A stretch of 64,000 nt of DNA from Sporomusa termitida (GCF_007641255.1 NZ_CP036259.1:4342501-4406500), one strand, 5' to 3'. Counted from the stretch's first letter, positions 41,985-51,905 are shown. The notes: generated by a model not told the origin, from the letters alone. A program made the numbers and translations.

Positions 41985-43046
41985 TCAGTCTGTCAGTTTA
42001 ACTACAGGTTTAATCAAATCCGCCGGTTTGTCCCTCATCAGGAAAAGGGCCTCCTCCAAATGGTTCCAGCCCGCAAAGACATGGCTGGAAAGCAGTGAAA
42101 CATCCAGCCGGCCGGCGGCTACCAGCGCGCCCAGTTTCTCCATACGCAGACGTCCGCCGGGCATCAGCCCGCCGTTGATCTGCTTATGCCCCATGCCGAC
42201 ACCCCATTCTACGCGGGGAATATTGACATAGCTGCCGGAACCGAGATAATTGACATTGCCGATTTTGCCGCCGGGCTTCAAGCTCTTTATCGCGGCATCA
42301 AAGGTATCGACGCCGCCGCCCGCAATCACGATCTTATCAACGCCTTTACCGTTTGTCAGCGCCAGAACCTGTTCTTCAATAGTTCCGTCTTTGTAGCTGA
42401 TAAACCTGGTTGCTCCGTATTCTTTAGCCGCCGCAATACAATTGGGGCGGGTGCCGACCGCAATAATTTCGGCCGCGCCGCGCAGAGCGGCAGCCGCCAC
42501 AGACATCAGTCCGACCGGACCAATGCCAATTACCAGCACAATGTCGCCGAACTGGACGTCCGCCAGTTCGACGCCGTGGAAGCCCGTAGGCACCATATCG
42601 GATAACATGCAGGCATCGACGACGTTAATCTTGGCCGGCAGCTGCGCCAGATTGCCGTCGGCATCGTTCACATGGAAATACTCAGCAAAAACGCCGTCCT
42701 TAAAGTTAGAGAATTTCCATCCTGCCAGCATGCCGCCGGAATGCATCGAATAACCGGCCTGAGCCTCCAGGGAGTTCCAGTCAGGTGTGATTGCGGGCAC
42801 CAAAACCCTGTCGCCGGGTTTAAAATCACGTACCAGCGAGCCGACTGCCGTAACTTCAGCGCAGCACTCATGGCCTAAAATCATGTTATGCCTTTCGCCA
42901 AGTGCACCTTCCCACAGCGTATGTATATCGGAAGTACATATGGCAACCGCCAATGGTTTGCAGATCGCATCCAGGGGGCCGCATTGAGGAGCATCTTTCT
43001 CAATCCAGCCAGATTCACCGATTTTTAACATCGCATAGCCTTTCAT
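41985..43046 (-). CDS. NADP-dependent secondary-alcohol (isopropanol) dehydrogenase
   Basis: A 353-residue zinc-dependent medium-chain dehydrogenase close to the Thermoanaerobacter/Clostridium beijerinckii enzyme: MKGYAMLKIGESGWIEKD at the start, and PRVEWGVGMGHKQINGGL and MRDKPADLIKPVVKL late. The catalytic zinc ligands C37, H59 and D150 fall at the expected numbers. VGTRPNC is the NADP-specific loop (SRP in the thermophile enzyme). It interconverts ketones such as acetone with secondary alcohols. ATG behind AGGAGG. A Fur-like box lies about 70 bp upstream, so expression is probably iron-responsive. Confidence 0.93.
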   Translation of the reverse strand: MKGYAMLKIGESGWIEKDAPQCGPLDAICKPLAVAICTSDIHTLWEGALGERHNMILGHECCAEVTAVGSLVRDFKPGDRVLVPAITPDWNSLEAQAGYSMHSGGMLAGWKFSNFKDGVFAEYFHVNDADGNLAQLPAKINVVDACMLSDMVPTGFHGVELADVQFGDIVLVIGIGPVGLMSVAAAALRGAAEIIAVGTRPNCIAAAKEYGATRFISYKDGTIEEQVLALTNGKGVDKIVIAGGGVDTFDAAIKSLKPGGKIGNVNYLGSGSYVNIPRVEWGVGMGHKQINGGLMPGGRLRMEKLGALVAAGRLDVSLLSSHVFAGWNHLEEALFLMRDKPADLIKPVVKLTD

Positions 43047-43111
43047 GATTACTTCCTCCTAAAAATAGTTTTTATTGCTAAATTCACTATTCTAAATTTA
43101 ATTTATATTAT

Positions 43112-43138
43112 ATCAATAATGATAATTGTTATCAATAT
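43112..43138. promoter_or_regulatory. Fur-box-like palindrome upstream of the alcohol dehydrogenase
   Basis: AATGATAATTGTTATCA at 43118-43134, within a wider AT palindrome, matches the Fur pattern well (GATAAT-ATTATC type). The rest of 43047-43250 shows only a hairpin, TTGGC-TAGTCCCG / CGGGGACTGCCAA, at about 43190-43227 near the end of the trigger-factor gene. Confidence 0.7.
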
Positions 43139-43250
43139 GATTTTTTAAAACGCGGGCAAGGGATTTCTGTTTCAAGCTTTCCAAACCGTGTTGGCGATAG
43201 TCCCGTTTATTTTAGCGGGGACTGCCAACTTGTCCTTTTTTTTCACTTTT

Positions 43251-44546
43251 TTAAAAAATATCAGTCTTAATAACTGCATGATCCAGTAAATATTGGATTG
43301 CCTTATTTGCTTTTAAATCAAACAAAACTTTCTCAACTAGCGGACCAAGGTTCTTTTGCGCATTTTTCGTATCCATGCCGATACTCGCAGCAAAGGTTTT
43401 AATACCAGTATTTAATTCTTCAGCACTCACCGCAAAATCTTTTGCCTCAACAAGCTTCTCTAAAATGCAAATTGACTTGGTAATAATTTTAGCATCTTCC
43501 CATATTTTCTGTTTGAGGTTATCCGCAGTGCTGTTAACCATTTGCAGATATAAATCAATACTGCCGCCTTGTGCTTGCAATTGGTTTGAAAGCTCCGCCA
43601 ACATTGCCTGGGCTCGCGGCCTAATAACCAAATCAGAAACAGTAAACGGAGATTTCGCCAATAACGCGTTAATAACAGCTTGTTTTTTAGCATTTTCAGC
43701 CTGTTGGGAGGCCATTGCCAGCAATTTATTTTTACTGTCTAACCGTAATTCCGCCAGACTATTCAAATTTGCTATTTCCTGAGCGAATTGATCGTTCAGT
43801 TCTCTCAGTTGAATGTTTTCCACTTTGTTTACGGTCACTTTGAATGTGGCGTTTTTGCCAGCTATTTGAACAATCGCGTGTTCTCGGGGGAAGCTGATTT
43901 CAACGTTCAATTTGTCGCCTTTCCTGGCCCCTACCAATTTTTCTGCAAAACCAGGGAAAAAGTTGCCGGAGCCAAGGGTTAATTTAAAATCTTTCTCCTT
44001 TTCGCTCATGGCGGTGCCTTGTACTGAGTATTCATAATCAATCGTTACGGTGTCCCCCATAGCTACCGCTTCATTCGCTTTATCGACTATTCTTTTATTG
44101 CGGAAACACAAGTTTTGCAGATACATATCAATGGCCTTTGCCGTTACTTCAGCAGCCTTTGGTACTTTGACCTCCAAGCCTTCCAGTTTTCCAAGGGCAA
44201 TTTCAGGCTTAACCGGTACGCGGACTTTAACACTAACAGGTTTTCCTTTTTCTATATAACCGACTTCAATATCAGGTTCACCGGCAATGTTTAGGGCAAA
44301 ATGCTTAATTGCCGCATAATATTCATTAGGAACAACAAACGCAAGCGCATCAGCCAAAAAGATTTCCGCTCCAAACTTTGATTCTAAAATCGTTCGGGGC
44401 GCCGCCCCGTTCCTAAAGCCAGGAATGTTATATTTAACAACATTTTTTTTGTATGACTTTTCAAGGCCTGCTTCCATTGTCGCTGCTGCAATTACGAGTT
44501 TCAAATGGGCTTCGCCGTACTCTACCTTTTCTAAAGTTGTATTCAT
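43251..44546 (-). CDS. Trigger factor-like chaperone (divergent paralog)
   Basis: A 431-residue protein with trigger factor layout. The N-terminal ribosome-binding domain has the signature form GFRNGAAPRTILESKFG (canonical GFRxGxxP); the middle FKBP-type PPIase domain (about 155-240) includes GDTVTIDYEYSVQG and GSGNFFPGFAEKLVGA; the C-terminal helical chaperone domain spans 245-431. Length is normal. It is not beside clpP/clpX as the housekeeping copy usually is, and the signature is degenerate, so I read it as a second, specialised copy. It lies downstream of the OmpM-type porin gene, separated by a strong terminator. Confidence 0.85.
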   Translation of the reverse strand: MNTTLEKVEYGEAHLKLVIAAATMEAGLEKSYKKNVVKYNIPGFRNGAAPRTILESKFGAEIFLADALAFVVPNEYYAAIKHFALNIAGEPDIEVGYIEKGKPVSVKVRVPVKPEIALGKLEGLEVKVPKAAEVTAKAIDMYLQNLCFRNKRIVDKANEAVAMGDTVTIDYEYSVQGTAMSEKEKDFKLTLGSGNFFPGFAEKLVGARKGDKLNVEISFPREHAIVQIAGKNATFKVTVNKVENIQLRELNDQFAQEIANLNSLAELRLDSKNKLLAMASQQAENAKKQAVINALLAKSPFTVSDLVIRPRAQAMLAELSNQLQAQGGSIDLYLQMVNSTADNLKQKIWEDAKIITKSICILEKLVEAKDFAVSAEELNTGIKTFAASIGMDTKNAQKNLGPLVEKVLFDLKANKAIQYLLDHAVIKTDIF

Positions 44547-44618
44547 GTATTATTCCTCCTTTAAAAATAGATTCCTATGATGTAAGCAATTATGGGGACA
44601 TCATTTAGATATTGGCAA

Positions 44619-44656
44619 GCCCTTCATAGGACACCTAGCTGTGTCCTATGAAGGGC
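44619..44656. terminator. Strong terminator after the porin gene
   Basis: A perfect 16-bp stem (GCCCTTCATAGGACAC / GTGTCCTATGAAGGGC) with a six-base loop, 38 bp after the porin stop codon on the minus strand. It closes the transporter/synthetase/porin operon and insulates the trigger-factor-like gene. Confidence 0.85.
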
Positions 44657-44694
44657 CGGGGTCTTAAGAAAAGCTTGTTTTAAAGTCCTTAATC

Positions 44695-46173
44695 TTAATA
44701 GAAGAACTCAATTTTAGATATATACGATTTGCCAAGGTCGCTTACGCCGCCAGTAAGCTTGCTATCCTTAATTTTGAGGTCTTGCATTCCAATCGTCCAG
44801 GTTACATTTTTAGCTATCGTGCTAGCCAGGGCTATAGATATACCTTTGATATTGTCAGTGCCTTTAATATAGGTTGGATACGTTGTCGTCCTTGTTGTAG
44901 CACTTACAGCTTGGCCGTCAAAGCCGCCAATACCGTACGGAACGGCGCCGGCCTCAACGCTGCGGTACGAAATCGACCAGCCAAAGTCGTTGACTTTCCT
45001 ATAGTCTGTTAAAGGTTTGGCCTCAAAATAGGCCGGCGGCATTTTGGTGGCGTTCGTAAGTTCTACCGCCCAGCCCTTAGGACTATCGGCCAGGTGCGCT
45101 CCATTAACACCGTTAAGCTTAGTGGCAACATAGTCACTTATAAGCAGCAGTTTGTCACCCAGCTTGACATCAAAGCCTACAGCCCAGCCTTGCGAGCTTT
45201 TAAAACTATCACCGGTAGTGATATTCATAGAGCCGGCTACGGTGTTGCCGCTGGTGCCGGCAATATCAGACCAGTAATAACCGCTGGTTAGATTAAGCCT
45301 GTTGCTGGCTTGAAAAGTAAGTTGTGCTGCTGTAACGGTTTCAGCATCTCCGGCAGCGCTGTCTTTGAAAGCGTTTGCTGCAGTGCCATTACCAACGACA
45401 TTATTAACTGAGCCGGTGAACCGGGTAGTACCGATGGTTTTGTCCAAACGTACGCCGTCAACACCAATCGCTTTGCCAAACAGGCCATGTGTAAAGGAAT
45501 CATAGAAATAACGGCCCAAACGTATACGATCAAAGCCCAGCGTATCTTTGGCGGTCACTGCAGCGATATCGAGGGTCACTGCATTGCCGTCGGCAGCACC
45601 GTAATTACCCATTTTGCTAGTGGCATTCAACCGGGCTGTTATGGATATGTTCTCATTAATATTGCCATTAATCTTAATGCGTTGCCGAAACTCAAATCTA
45701 TCAGAACCTTTAAGTTTTTCCATACCGGGGGCATTGGCTTCATTGCCCATAAAACGCAGCCGCGTTTCTCCGCTTATCCAAGTATTCGTTTTCGTTTCTA
45801 CTTTCACTACCCTAACGCCCAGCTTGTTAAGTTCGCTGGCAAATTCAGCCGACAGCTTATCAATTACCTGCTGGTCGGCGTCGTTAGCTGCCTCATATTT
45901 GTCAATTGCTTTCGCCACAATAACAGCCATTTCGTAACGGGTAATCGTTTTGTCCCCTTTATAGTGACTGTCGTCGTAGCCTGTAACAATCCCGGCGTGG
46001 GCCAGTTTCGTTACGGCAGCATAGGCCCAGTGGTTGGGCGGAACATCATTAAAGGACTGGGCCAGCGCTGCTTGAGCGGTGCCGGGGGTCAAGGTAGTTC
46101 CGCTCAGGGTAATGGCCATAAGTGCCGCTGGTATGATGGCTAGCCATTTTTTTATTTGTTTCTGGTTTGTCAT
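44695..46173 (-). CDS. SLH-domain porin (OmpM type)
   Basis: A 492-residue outer-membrane protein. Signal peptide (about 1-35); one SLH domain with FNDVPPNHWAYAAVTKLAHA and GDKTITRYEMAVIVAKAID (40-90), which in Negativicutes binds the modified peptidoglycan; a coiled-coil (95-125); then a porin barrel from ISGETRLRFMGN to the C-terminal KIEFFY. OmpM links the outer membrane to the cell wall and lets small solutes pass. Only 33 bp separate it from the upstream acyl-CoA synthetase gene, so this copy belongs to the sigma-54-driven operon and probably serves uptake of its substrate. Confidence 0.9.
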   Translation of the reverse strand: MTNQKQIKKWLAIIPAALMAITLSGTTLTPGTAQAALAQSFNDVPPNHWAYAAVTKLAHAGIVTGYDDSHYKGDKTITRYEMAVIVAKAIDKYEAANDADQQVIDKLSAEFASELNKLGVRVVKVETKTNTWISGETRLRFMGNEANAPGMEKLKGSDRFEFRQRIKINGNINENISITARLNATSKMGNYGAADGNAVTLDIAAVTAKDTLGFDRIRLGRYFYDSFTHGLFGKAIGVDGVRLDKTIGTTRFTGSVNNVVGNGTAANAFKDSAAGDAETVTAAQLTFQASNRLNLTSGYYWSDIAGTSGNTVAGSMNITTGDSFKSSQGWAVGFDVKLGDKLLLISDYVATKLNGVNGAHLADSPKGWAVELTNATKMPPAYFEAKPLTDYRKVNDFGWSISYRSVEAGAVPYGIGGFDGQAVSATTRTTTYPTYIKGTDNIKGISIALASTIAKNVTWTIGMQDLKIKDSKLTGGVSDLGKSYISKIEFFY

Positions 46174-46206
46174 AAATAGCTCTCCCCTATTCCTACTATT
46201 TAACTT

Positions 46207-47823
46207 CTAGTTTTCTCCCGGTGAGTTTGCTCTTTTCCTCAATTCGAATTTTTGGACTTTGCCTGTTGCCGTACGGGGAAGCGCAGTTAAGAATTCGTAA
46301 TAATCAGGAATTTTAAAATCAGCAATTCGCTCCGCCAACCACGCTTTTATTGATTCTGCGGTCATAGCTCCCTGCACTTTGGGAACTATAAACGCTTTTA
46401 GTCTCTCGCCAAGCAGCTTGTCAGGAACGCCGATAACAGCAACCTCAGCGATTAGTTGATTGGCTTCTAATACGTTCTCTATCTCCCGGGGATAGATATT
46501 CTCCCCACCACGAACAACCATATCTCCCTTACGGTCTGTCACAAATAGATAGCCTTCATTATCAAAATAGCCTACATCGCCAGTGTGTAAAAAGCCACCC
46601 GTCATAGCCCTTGCATATTCTTCAGGCTTATTTAGGTACCCTGACATTACATTGTCGCCTTTTATACAGATTTCACCAATTTGGTTATTGGGCAGTATAT
46701 TACCATGGTCGTCTATTATCTCAATTTGCTGTTCAGGATAAGACATGCCGCACGATCCTTCCTTATAGCGGCCCAGGGGCGGCTCAACACAGCAGCCTCC
46801 ACCGCCCTCGGTGAGGCCATAGCCCACCAAGAGATCAATATTATACAGTTCTTTAAGCCGTTTGCGCGTTTCAAGCGAAAGGGGACCGGCACCAGTATTG
46901 GCGTACTTAATCTTTACTTTGGATAAATCAACACCTTTTACATCAATCCGATTGAGAATATAGTCCAGCATGGTAGGAACAGCCATAATAATTGTTACCC
47001 CATATTTAATAACGGTTGGCCAGAAATCGTTAACAGAAAATTGGCGGATACAGAGAGCTTGCCCAGCATAGCTCATAGGGTAGGTAAACACACATAATGG
47101 GCAACAGTGATACATCGGCAGAATAAGCAGCATAACGTCATTGCCGGTTACGATTCCGCTTCTGTTTTGATCCCGGCATAACGACAGTCCGGCCTTATTG
47201 GCAAGTAATACGCCCTTAGGTCTTCCGGTCGTACCAGATGAATACAATAACAAAAATATATCCTCAGGCTTTTGCTTAACCAAGCACTCATCGGTCGAAA
47301 ACTTATTTAAAATACCGACAAGAGTATCCTGTGCTATTGTTGGCTCATACTTATTTCCAGTCACTGCCTCGACGATAATTGGCTTAGTTCCAGCTTCCTT
47401 TACTCCTTTAAAAAATTCCGTCATGTAATCACTGCCAACAAAAGCTGCCTTTGGTTTTGCATCATCCAAAATATAAGAAATTTCCGGGCCTCTGAGCATG
47501 GTGGGGATACACATTGCAATTGCGCCGAGCTTATGAGCCCCCCACATGGCATAGTATATTGCGGGAGAATTCGCTATCATAACAGCGATGATATCTCCTT
47601 TTTTTACCCCCTGTTCTTGGAGATAGTTCGCAACCCTATTGGCCTGATCATTGGTATCTTTGTAAGTTAATGTCTGGTCGTAGTAATATACATGCGGAGC
47701 ATTTGGAGTTTCATTTGCGCGTACAGTAAGCATTTGGGCAATACTCTCAAATTCCAGTTGCCGTCCTTTAAGATAAGGCTGTTGCTCTAATGGAATAAAT
47801 GGTATTTTAGGTCGAATATTCAT
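46207..47823 (-). CDS. AMP-forming acyl-CoA synthetase
   Basis: A 538-residue adenylate-forming ligase that activates a carboxylic acid to its CoA thioester. The P-loop-like LLYSSGTTGRPKGVLL, YGLTEGGGG, the HTGDVGYFDNEGYLFVTDRK core, RGGENIYPREIE and the C-terminal lysine motif PRTATGKVQKFELRKR are all present. The substrate cannot be fixed; cyclohexanecarboxylate, medium-chain and carnitine/crotonobetaine ligases are relatives. It lies 67 bp behind the OFA-type transporter and 33 bp ahead of the porin, in one minus-strand operon from the sigma-54 promoter at 49334. Confidence 0.93.
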   Translation of the reverse strand: MNIRPKIPFIPLEQQPYLKGRQLEFESIAQMLTVRANETPNAPHVYYYDQTLTYKDTNDQANRVANYLQEQGVKKGDIIAVMIANSPAIYYAMWGAHKLGAIAMCIPTMLRGPEISYILDDAKPKAAFVGSDYMTEFFKGVKEAGTKPIIVEAVTGNKYEPTIAQDTLVGILNKFSTDECLVKQKPEDIFLLLYSSGTTGRPKGVLLANKAGLSLCRDQNRSGIVTGNDVMLLILPMYHCCPLCVFTYPMSYAGQALCIRQFSVNDFWPTVIKYGVTIIMAVPTMLDYILNRIDVKGVDLSKVKIKYANTGAGPLSLETRKRLKELYNIDLLVGYGLTEGGGGCCVEPPLGRYKEGSCGMSYPEQQIEIIDDHGNILPNNQIGEICIKGDNVMSGYLNKPEEYARAMTGGFLHTGDVGYFDNEGYLFVTDRKGDMVVRGGENIYPREIENVLEANQLIAEVAVIGVPDKLLGERLKAFIVPKVQGAMTAESIKAWLAERIADFKIPDYYEFLTALPRTATGKVQKFELRKRANSPGEN

Positions 47824-47890
47824 GATTTAGCCTCCATGATATCGTTTTACTTCATGTAAGCTACTCTTGTTAGAGCTTGGTTCAAAATTC

Positions 47891-49126
47891 TCATTGAGCC
47901 ACGCTTGCGGGGGTGTTTTTGCCTTTTTTCTCCAGCAGTCTGTAGATAAAGGCTACGGCAATACCGATAATATTTAAGACCATCCCAATATAAAAGGCCT
48001 GCGTATAGATTCCATTACTGGCCTTTGCGACATTTGCGGCAATCATTGGCCCCAAATAAGCGGCAATGCCGAAGGCAACAAAGGTTACGCCATAGTTTAC
48101 GCCGATGTTTTTCGTCCCATATTTTTCAGCTACAAGCGAGGGGAAAACGGCCTGAGCCCCGCCAAAACAGGCGCCGACTCCCGCACCGGCAACGCCGAAC
48201 ATAAAACTTGAAGTTGTGTTAGTCAGGAGGAAAAGCATACTGGCTGAGATCGCAAACATAATCGCCACCGTATTGGGTCGTCCAATTTTATCTGATATAA
48301 AGCCAAAACAAACTCGTCCAGCCATGTTAAACAAGGCAATTAAACTGACGTAAAAGGCTGCGGTTTGAGGATCTAACTTAAACATTGTCTGACCGATTGG
48401 TGAAGCATGAGCTAGAATCATAAGACCGGCCATTGCGGCTATGGCAAACATACAGGCCATAACATACCATAGAGGATCTTGCAGCATTTGTTGCCAATTC
48501 TTATCGTTGCCCCCCGGTTTACCTGCCGAAACCGGTGGTATCCAGCCCTCAGGCTTATAGCCGGCTGGAGCACCTTTGATAATTAGGGAGCACAGCATAA
48601 TAATTACCAGGAAGGCGGCACCAAGAATTTTAAAAGTGTTAAGTACTCCGTAACCGATAATTAGTGAACTGGCAAGCGGAGCGACAATCATGGCTCCGGA
48701 ACCATACCCGGCTGCAGCCAAACCAACAGCAAGTCCCCTTTTATCCGGGAAGAACTTGTTCGTGTTGGCGACATTGCCGGAATAAACGATGCCGGCGCCA
48801 ACTGCGGCGACAACTGAAAATGTAAAATACAGGGCTTCCGGACTTGAAATAAATCCTGTCATAAATAAGCCTATACCCCACAGGACACCACCAAGAACGA
48901 TATTAAATTTTGCTCCTTTGCGGTCTTGCAGCATGCCGCCGCAAATCATGACAATTGGGCCTGTGGCAAAGGTGATTGTAAAGGCTAAAGCAAGCGTTGT
49001 CCCGCTCCATCCAAATAGTTTCGCCAAGGGCAGGGCAAACACACTCCAGGCGTATTGGGCGCCGATGCAAATGTTAACGATTATAGTTGCAACGAGAATT
49101 AACCAGCGGTTATAGTTTGTTTTCAT
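47891..49126 (-). CDS. OFA-family MFS transporter (oxalate/formate antiporter-like)
   Basis: A 411-residue major facilitator with 12 hydrophobic segments. NRWLILVATIIVNICIGAQY followed by AWSVFALPL and LQDRKGAKFNIVLGG are typical of the OFA group (OxlT, YhjX), which moves small mono- and dicarboxylates. It is the first gene of the operon controlled by the sigma-54 promoter at 49334-49350. With the downstream ligase and porin it forms a path for a carboxylic acid from outside to CoA thioester. Oxalate itself is not supported, as no oxalyl-CoA decarboxylase is present. Confidence 0.92.
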   Translation of the reverse strand: MKTNYNRWLILVATIIVNICIGAQYAWSVFALPLAKLFGWSGTTLALAFTITFATGPIVMICGGMLQDRKGAKFNIVLGGVLWGIGLFMTGFISSPEALYFTFSVVAAVGAGIVYSGNVANTNKFFPDKRGLAVGLAAAGYGSGAMIVAPLASSLIIGYGVLNTFKILGAAFLVIIMLCSLIIKGAPAGYKPEGWIPPVSAGKPGGNDKNWQQMLQDPLWYVMACMFAIAAMAGLMILAHASPIGQTMFKLDPQTAAFYVSLIALFNMAGRVCFGFISDKIGRPNTVAIMFAISASMLFLLTNTTSSFMFGVAGAGVGACFGGAQAVFPSLVAEKYGTKNIGVNYGVTFVAFGIAAYLGPMIAANVAKASNGIYTQAFYIGMVLNIIGIAVAFIYRLLEKKGKNTPASVAQ

Positions 49127-49333
49127 ACCTTTCCTCCCATTATTCGTTTTGGTAATCGGACAGGCCGGGTTTAAGACTACCCGTTCTTGTCTACGCTGCT
49201 TTACTTGGTACTACTAACACCTCCTTGTGATCGAGAAAAACATTATGGCATTGGAGTGCTGAATATTTTCCTCAGGGATTTTTAGCAGCGGCAATATGGC
49301 TGGCCGCCTGCCATGTTGCCTAATATTAAATTT

Positions 49334-49350
49334 ATGCAATATGCGTGCCA
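49334..49350 (-). promoter_or_regulatory. Sigma-54 promoter of the transporter/synthetase/porin operon
   Basis: TGGCACGCATATTGCAT on the minus strand: perfect -24 (GG) and -12 (GC) elements with correct spacing, about 210 bp before the transporter start. Confidence 0.88.
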
Positions 49351-49388
49351 TTAGGAAACACCCGTTATTTCTTATGCCTAATCAGTAG

Positions 49389-49426
49389 TGGGACACAATT
49401 CTTAAATTGTGAACTTAGATGTCCCA
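49389..49426. promoter_or_regulatory. Activator site 1 (TGGGACA...TGTCCCA)
   Basis: Inverted repeat TGGGACA (49389-49395) and TGTCCCA (49420-49426) with an inner CACAATT/AATTGTG dyad. One of four like sites, each about 40-45 bp upstream of a sigma-54 promoter. Confidence 0.85.
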
Positions 49427-49490
49427 ATTTGAATTGGTTAACTTACTGCCAATAAAACGTCATTACAATAGGGAATAGAGCCGTTTTGAC

Positions 49491-49526
49491 AAAAAAATAA
49501 TACCGCAATACGGTATTATTTTTTTA
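49491..49526. terminator. Bidirectional terminator
   Basis: AATACCG-CAATA-CGGTATT flanked by A/T runs on both sides, downstream of the chemoreceptor gene (minus strand). The remaining parts of 49127-49650 hold only the promoter and activator site listed. Confidence 0.75.
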
Positions 49527-49650
49527 AAGCGTTGCGATAATTTCAGAACAGACACCAGGTATCATTGGTCAGAAGCGATTGTGCACTGGGTAGTAATGGC
49601 GGCTAAAATCAGGCTGGTGTCCGAACTGAACCCCGTGAGGAGCTGTTGTT

Positions 49651-51621
49651 CTATATCTGAAATTTTGCTACTGCCATCTGTAAGTCTTCTGCTAGCTTCG
49701 CTAAAGCTTGACTGGAACTTGCGATTTCCTCCATGGAAGCTAATTGTTCTTCTGCCGCAGCCGCTACTCCCTGCGCCTCACCTGCCGACTTTTTGCCCAA
49801 ATCATCCATCTTTTTAACCGAATTTACAATAGTCTGGCTGCCTAAGGCCATTTGCTGCATGGCTGCTGAAATATCTTGCACTTGGTCTGATACCCCTGTG
49901 ACCAAACCGGCAATTTCCCTAAAGGCAGAGCCGGCTGTGTTGACAACTTCAGCCCCTATTTTGACTTCCCGTGTGCCGCTGTCCATCGCCCCAACCGCCC
50001 TATCGGTATCTGCTTGGATTTCCCCAATAAGCTCAGCAATTTTTTTAGCCGCCGCCTGGGATTGTTCAGCCAATTTTCGAACTTCCTCGGCCACTACCGC
50101 AAACCCACGGCCTTGTTCGCCTGCCCTGGCCGCTTCAATAGCCGCGTTCAGAGCCAGAAGATTGGTCTGTCCTGCTATACCGGAGATAGTATCAACAATT
50201 TGACCAATTTCTTGGGACCGTTCACCCAGCTTTGTTACAACCTGAGAAGAAGCGTTAACTGTATCTTCAATTTGACTCATCTGCTGTACTGCTTGCTCTA
50301 CAGCTTTATCACCGTCTTTTGCCCTTTGGACCGCCTGGGCCGAGTGAGCGGCTGCCTGGTTGGCATTAGCGGCAATTTGCTGAATACCGGTCGCTATCTG
50401 TTCCACAACAGCGCTGGTGTCATCGGCGGCAGCTGATTGCTCGCCGGCTCCCGCAGCAATATTAGTAATTGCTGCGGTAATCTGACCGGCCGCCTGAGCT
50501 GATTGCTCTGAACCAGCTGTGAGCTCCTGGGAAGAAGCCGCTACCTGCTCTGTAGCGCTACGAATTTTTTGAATAAGATTACGCAGGTTTCCGGCCATTT
50601 GTTGGAAACTGCGGCTTAGCCGGCCGATCTCATCGTTAGCGTTACTATCCAGTGTTATATCTGAAATATCACCTAAAGCAATTCTGTGAGCGGCAGTTTC
50701 CAGTTCACGCAGGGGCCTTGTCATACTGCGCGCGCGCCAGGCAATAATTAAACCCGTCAAAACCAGAACTACTATAATTGTCACCAGCGAAATTACCATT
50801 AACGACGCAACTGCTTTTGTCACTTCAGCAGTAGGAACTTTCACCGCCAGCGACCAGCCTGTCCTCGGTACAGGCGCGTACGCCACGGTGGTGGCAATAC
50901 CTCTGTCATTGTATTCGGCCAGCCCTTTTTCCCCTTTGACCATACGTTCAAAAGCAGCCTTTATTGCAGAACTTGCCTCTTTACTTTCAAAAACATTAGC
51001 CTTTTGAGCCATTTCCTGGTTCGGATGAAGAATGATTAAGCCATTTTCCTGCACCATAAAACCGTAGCCGGTCTCTCCCGCCTTAATCTCAAGCACCTTT
51101 TGGTTAATATCCGCTATACTGATCGCGCCAAACAGTACACCGTTAGTTTTCCCCTCCCCCCTGACCGGCACTGCTAGTACGATCTCCAAATCGCCAGCGG
51201 GAGATATAATCGGATCAGATACGCTGGGTTCACCTCTCATCGCCTTTTGAAACCAGCCCTTTGCCCCAAAATCAAGCTTAAATCCTTTCGCATCAATTGC
51301 TTGGCCATTTCCTGCTACATACCCTATAGTAGCAAACTTAACCATATTTTTTTTGACTTGTACAAAAAAAGGGGCCATCTCTTCCAGATTGCCACTTTGA
51401 ACTACCGGCGCCTTTGCTATCCCGTCCAGATGATAAATCCCTTTCTCCAGCCAATCACCAATACTAAGTGCGGAATATTCCGCTAGAGTTTCCATGTTTT
51501 CTGTAATTTCTCCGGTAATAATTGTACGCGCTCGCCAGTAGTTGCAGCCACTCAAAACACTCATTGCTGCCAGAAAAATAACGAGAATAGTAACCGTTAG
51601 TTTCGTTTGAATACTTTTCAT
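49651..51621 (-). CDS. Methyl-accepting chemotaxis protein with periplasmic Cache domain
   Basis: A 656-residue chemoreceptor: first membrane helix 7-29, periplasmic double-Cache sensor about 35-270 ([40 protein letters not shown]), second helix about 280-305, HAMP domain, then the signalling domain with the tip [20 protein letters not shown] and [11 protein letters not shown]. Cache sensors bind amino and carboxylic acids directly. Its own sigma-54 promoter and activator site put it in the same regulon as the transporter, so it probably senses the same substrate. Confidence 0.94.
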   Translation of the reverse strand: MKSIQTKLTVTILVIFLAAMSVLSGCNYWRARTIITGEITENMETLAEYSALSIGDWLEKGIYHLDGIAKAPVVQSGNLEEMAPFFVQVKKNMVKFATIGYVAGNGQAIDAKGFKLDFGAKGWFQKAMRGEPSVSDPIISPAGDLEIVLAVPVRGEGKTNGVLFGAISIADINQKVLEIKAGETGYGFMVQENGLIILHPNQEMAQKANVFESKEASSAIKAAFERMVKGEKGLAEYNDRGIATTVAYAPVPRTGWSLAVKVPTAEVTKAVASLMVISLVTIIVVLVLTGLIIAWRARSMTRPLRELETAAHRIALGDISDITLDSNANDEIGRLSRSFQQMAGNLRNLIQKIRSATEQVAASSQELTAGSEQSAQAAGQITAAITNIAAGAGEQSAAADDTSAVVEQIATGIQQIAANANQAAAHSAQAVQRAKDGDKAVEQAVQQMSQIEDTVNASSQVVTKLGERSQEIGQIVDTISGIAGQTNLLALNAAIEAARAGEQGRGFAVVAEEVRKLAEQSQAAAKKIAELIGEIQADTDRAVGAMDSGTREVKIGAEVVNTAGSAFREIAGLVTGVSDQVQDISAAMQQMALGSQTIVNSVKKMDDLGKKSAGEAQGVAAAAEEQLASMEEIASSSQALAKLAEDLQMAVAKFQI

Positions 51622-51811
51622 CTTAACCTCCTGTTAATTATGGAAAAGCCTTGTTTTATGCCTCATCCCCGGACTGTCAGACGCTTTAGTTGTACTATCC
51701 ATGCGAACAAGTTATACTTCCAACTGGATAAAAAGAACCTTTTCTAAAGCGCTGTCTTAGTCAAATCCTCCCTTCCACCGCGCCGATATTCGGCTTTTCG
51801 CATAATTCAAG

Positions 51812-51828
51812 TTGCAATTATTGTGCCA
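51812..51828 (-). promoter_or_regulatory. Sigma-54 promoter of the chemoreceptor gene
   Basis: TGGCACAATAATTGCAA on the minus strand, about 190 bp before the chemoreceptor start. Confidence 0.88.
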
Positions 51829-51867
51829 TGATCCCAACCCCCATAATAGGTTTACTTTATTCTTCGC

Positions 51868-51905
51868 CGGGACATAATTCTTCAATTATGGCATAGCTTG
51901 TCTCA
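51868..51905. promoter_or_regulatory. Activator site 2
   Basis: CGGGACA (51868-51874) and TGTCTCA (51899-51905) with inner ATAATT/AATTAT dyad; same 38-bp overall length as site 1 but with one mismatch in each outer arm. Confidence 0.75.
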
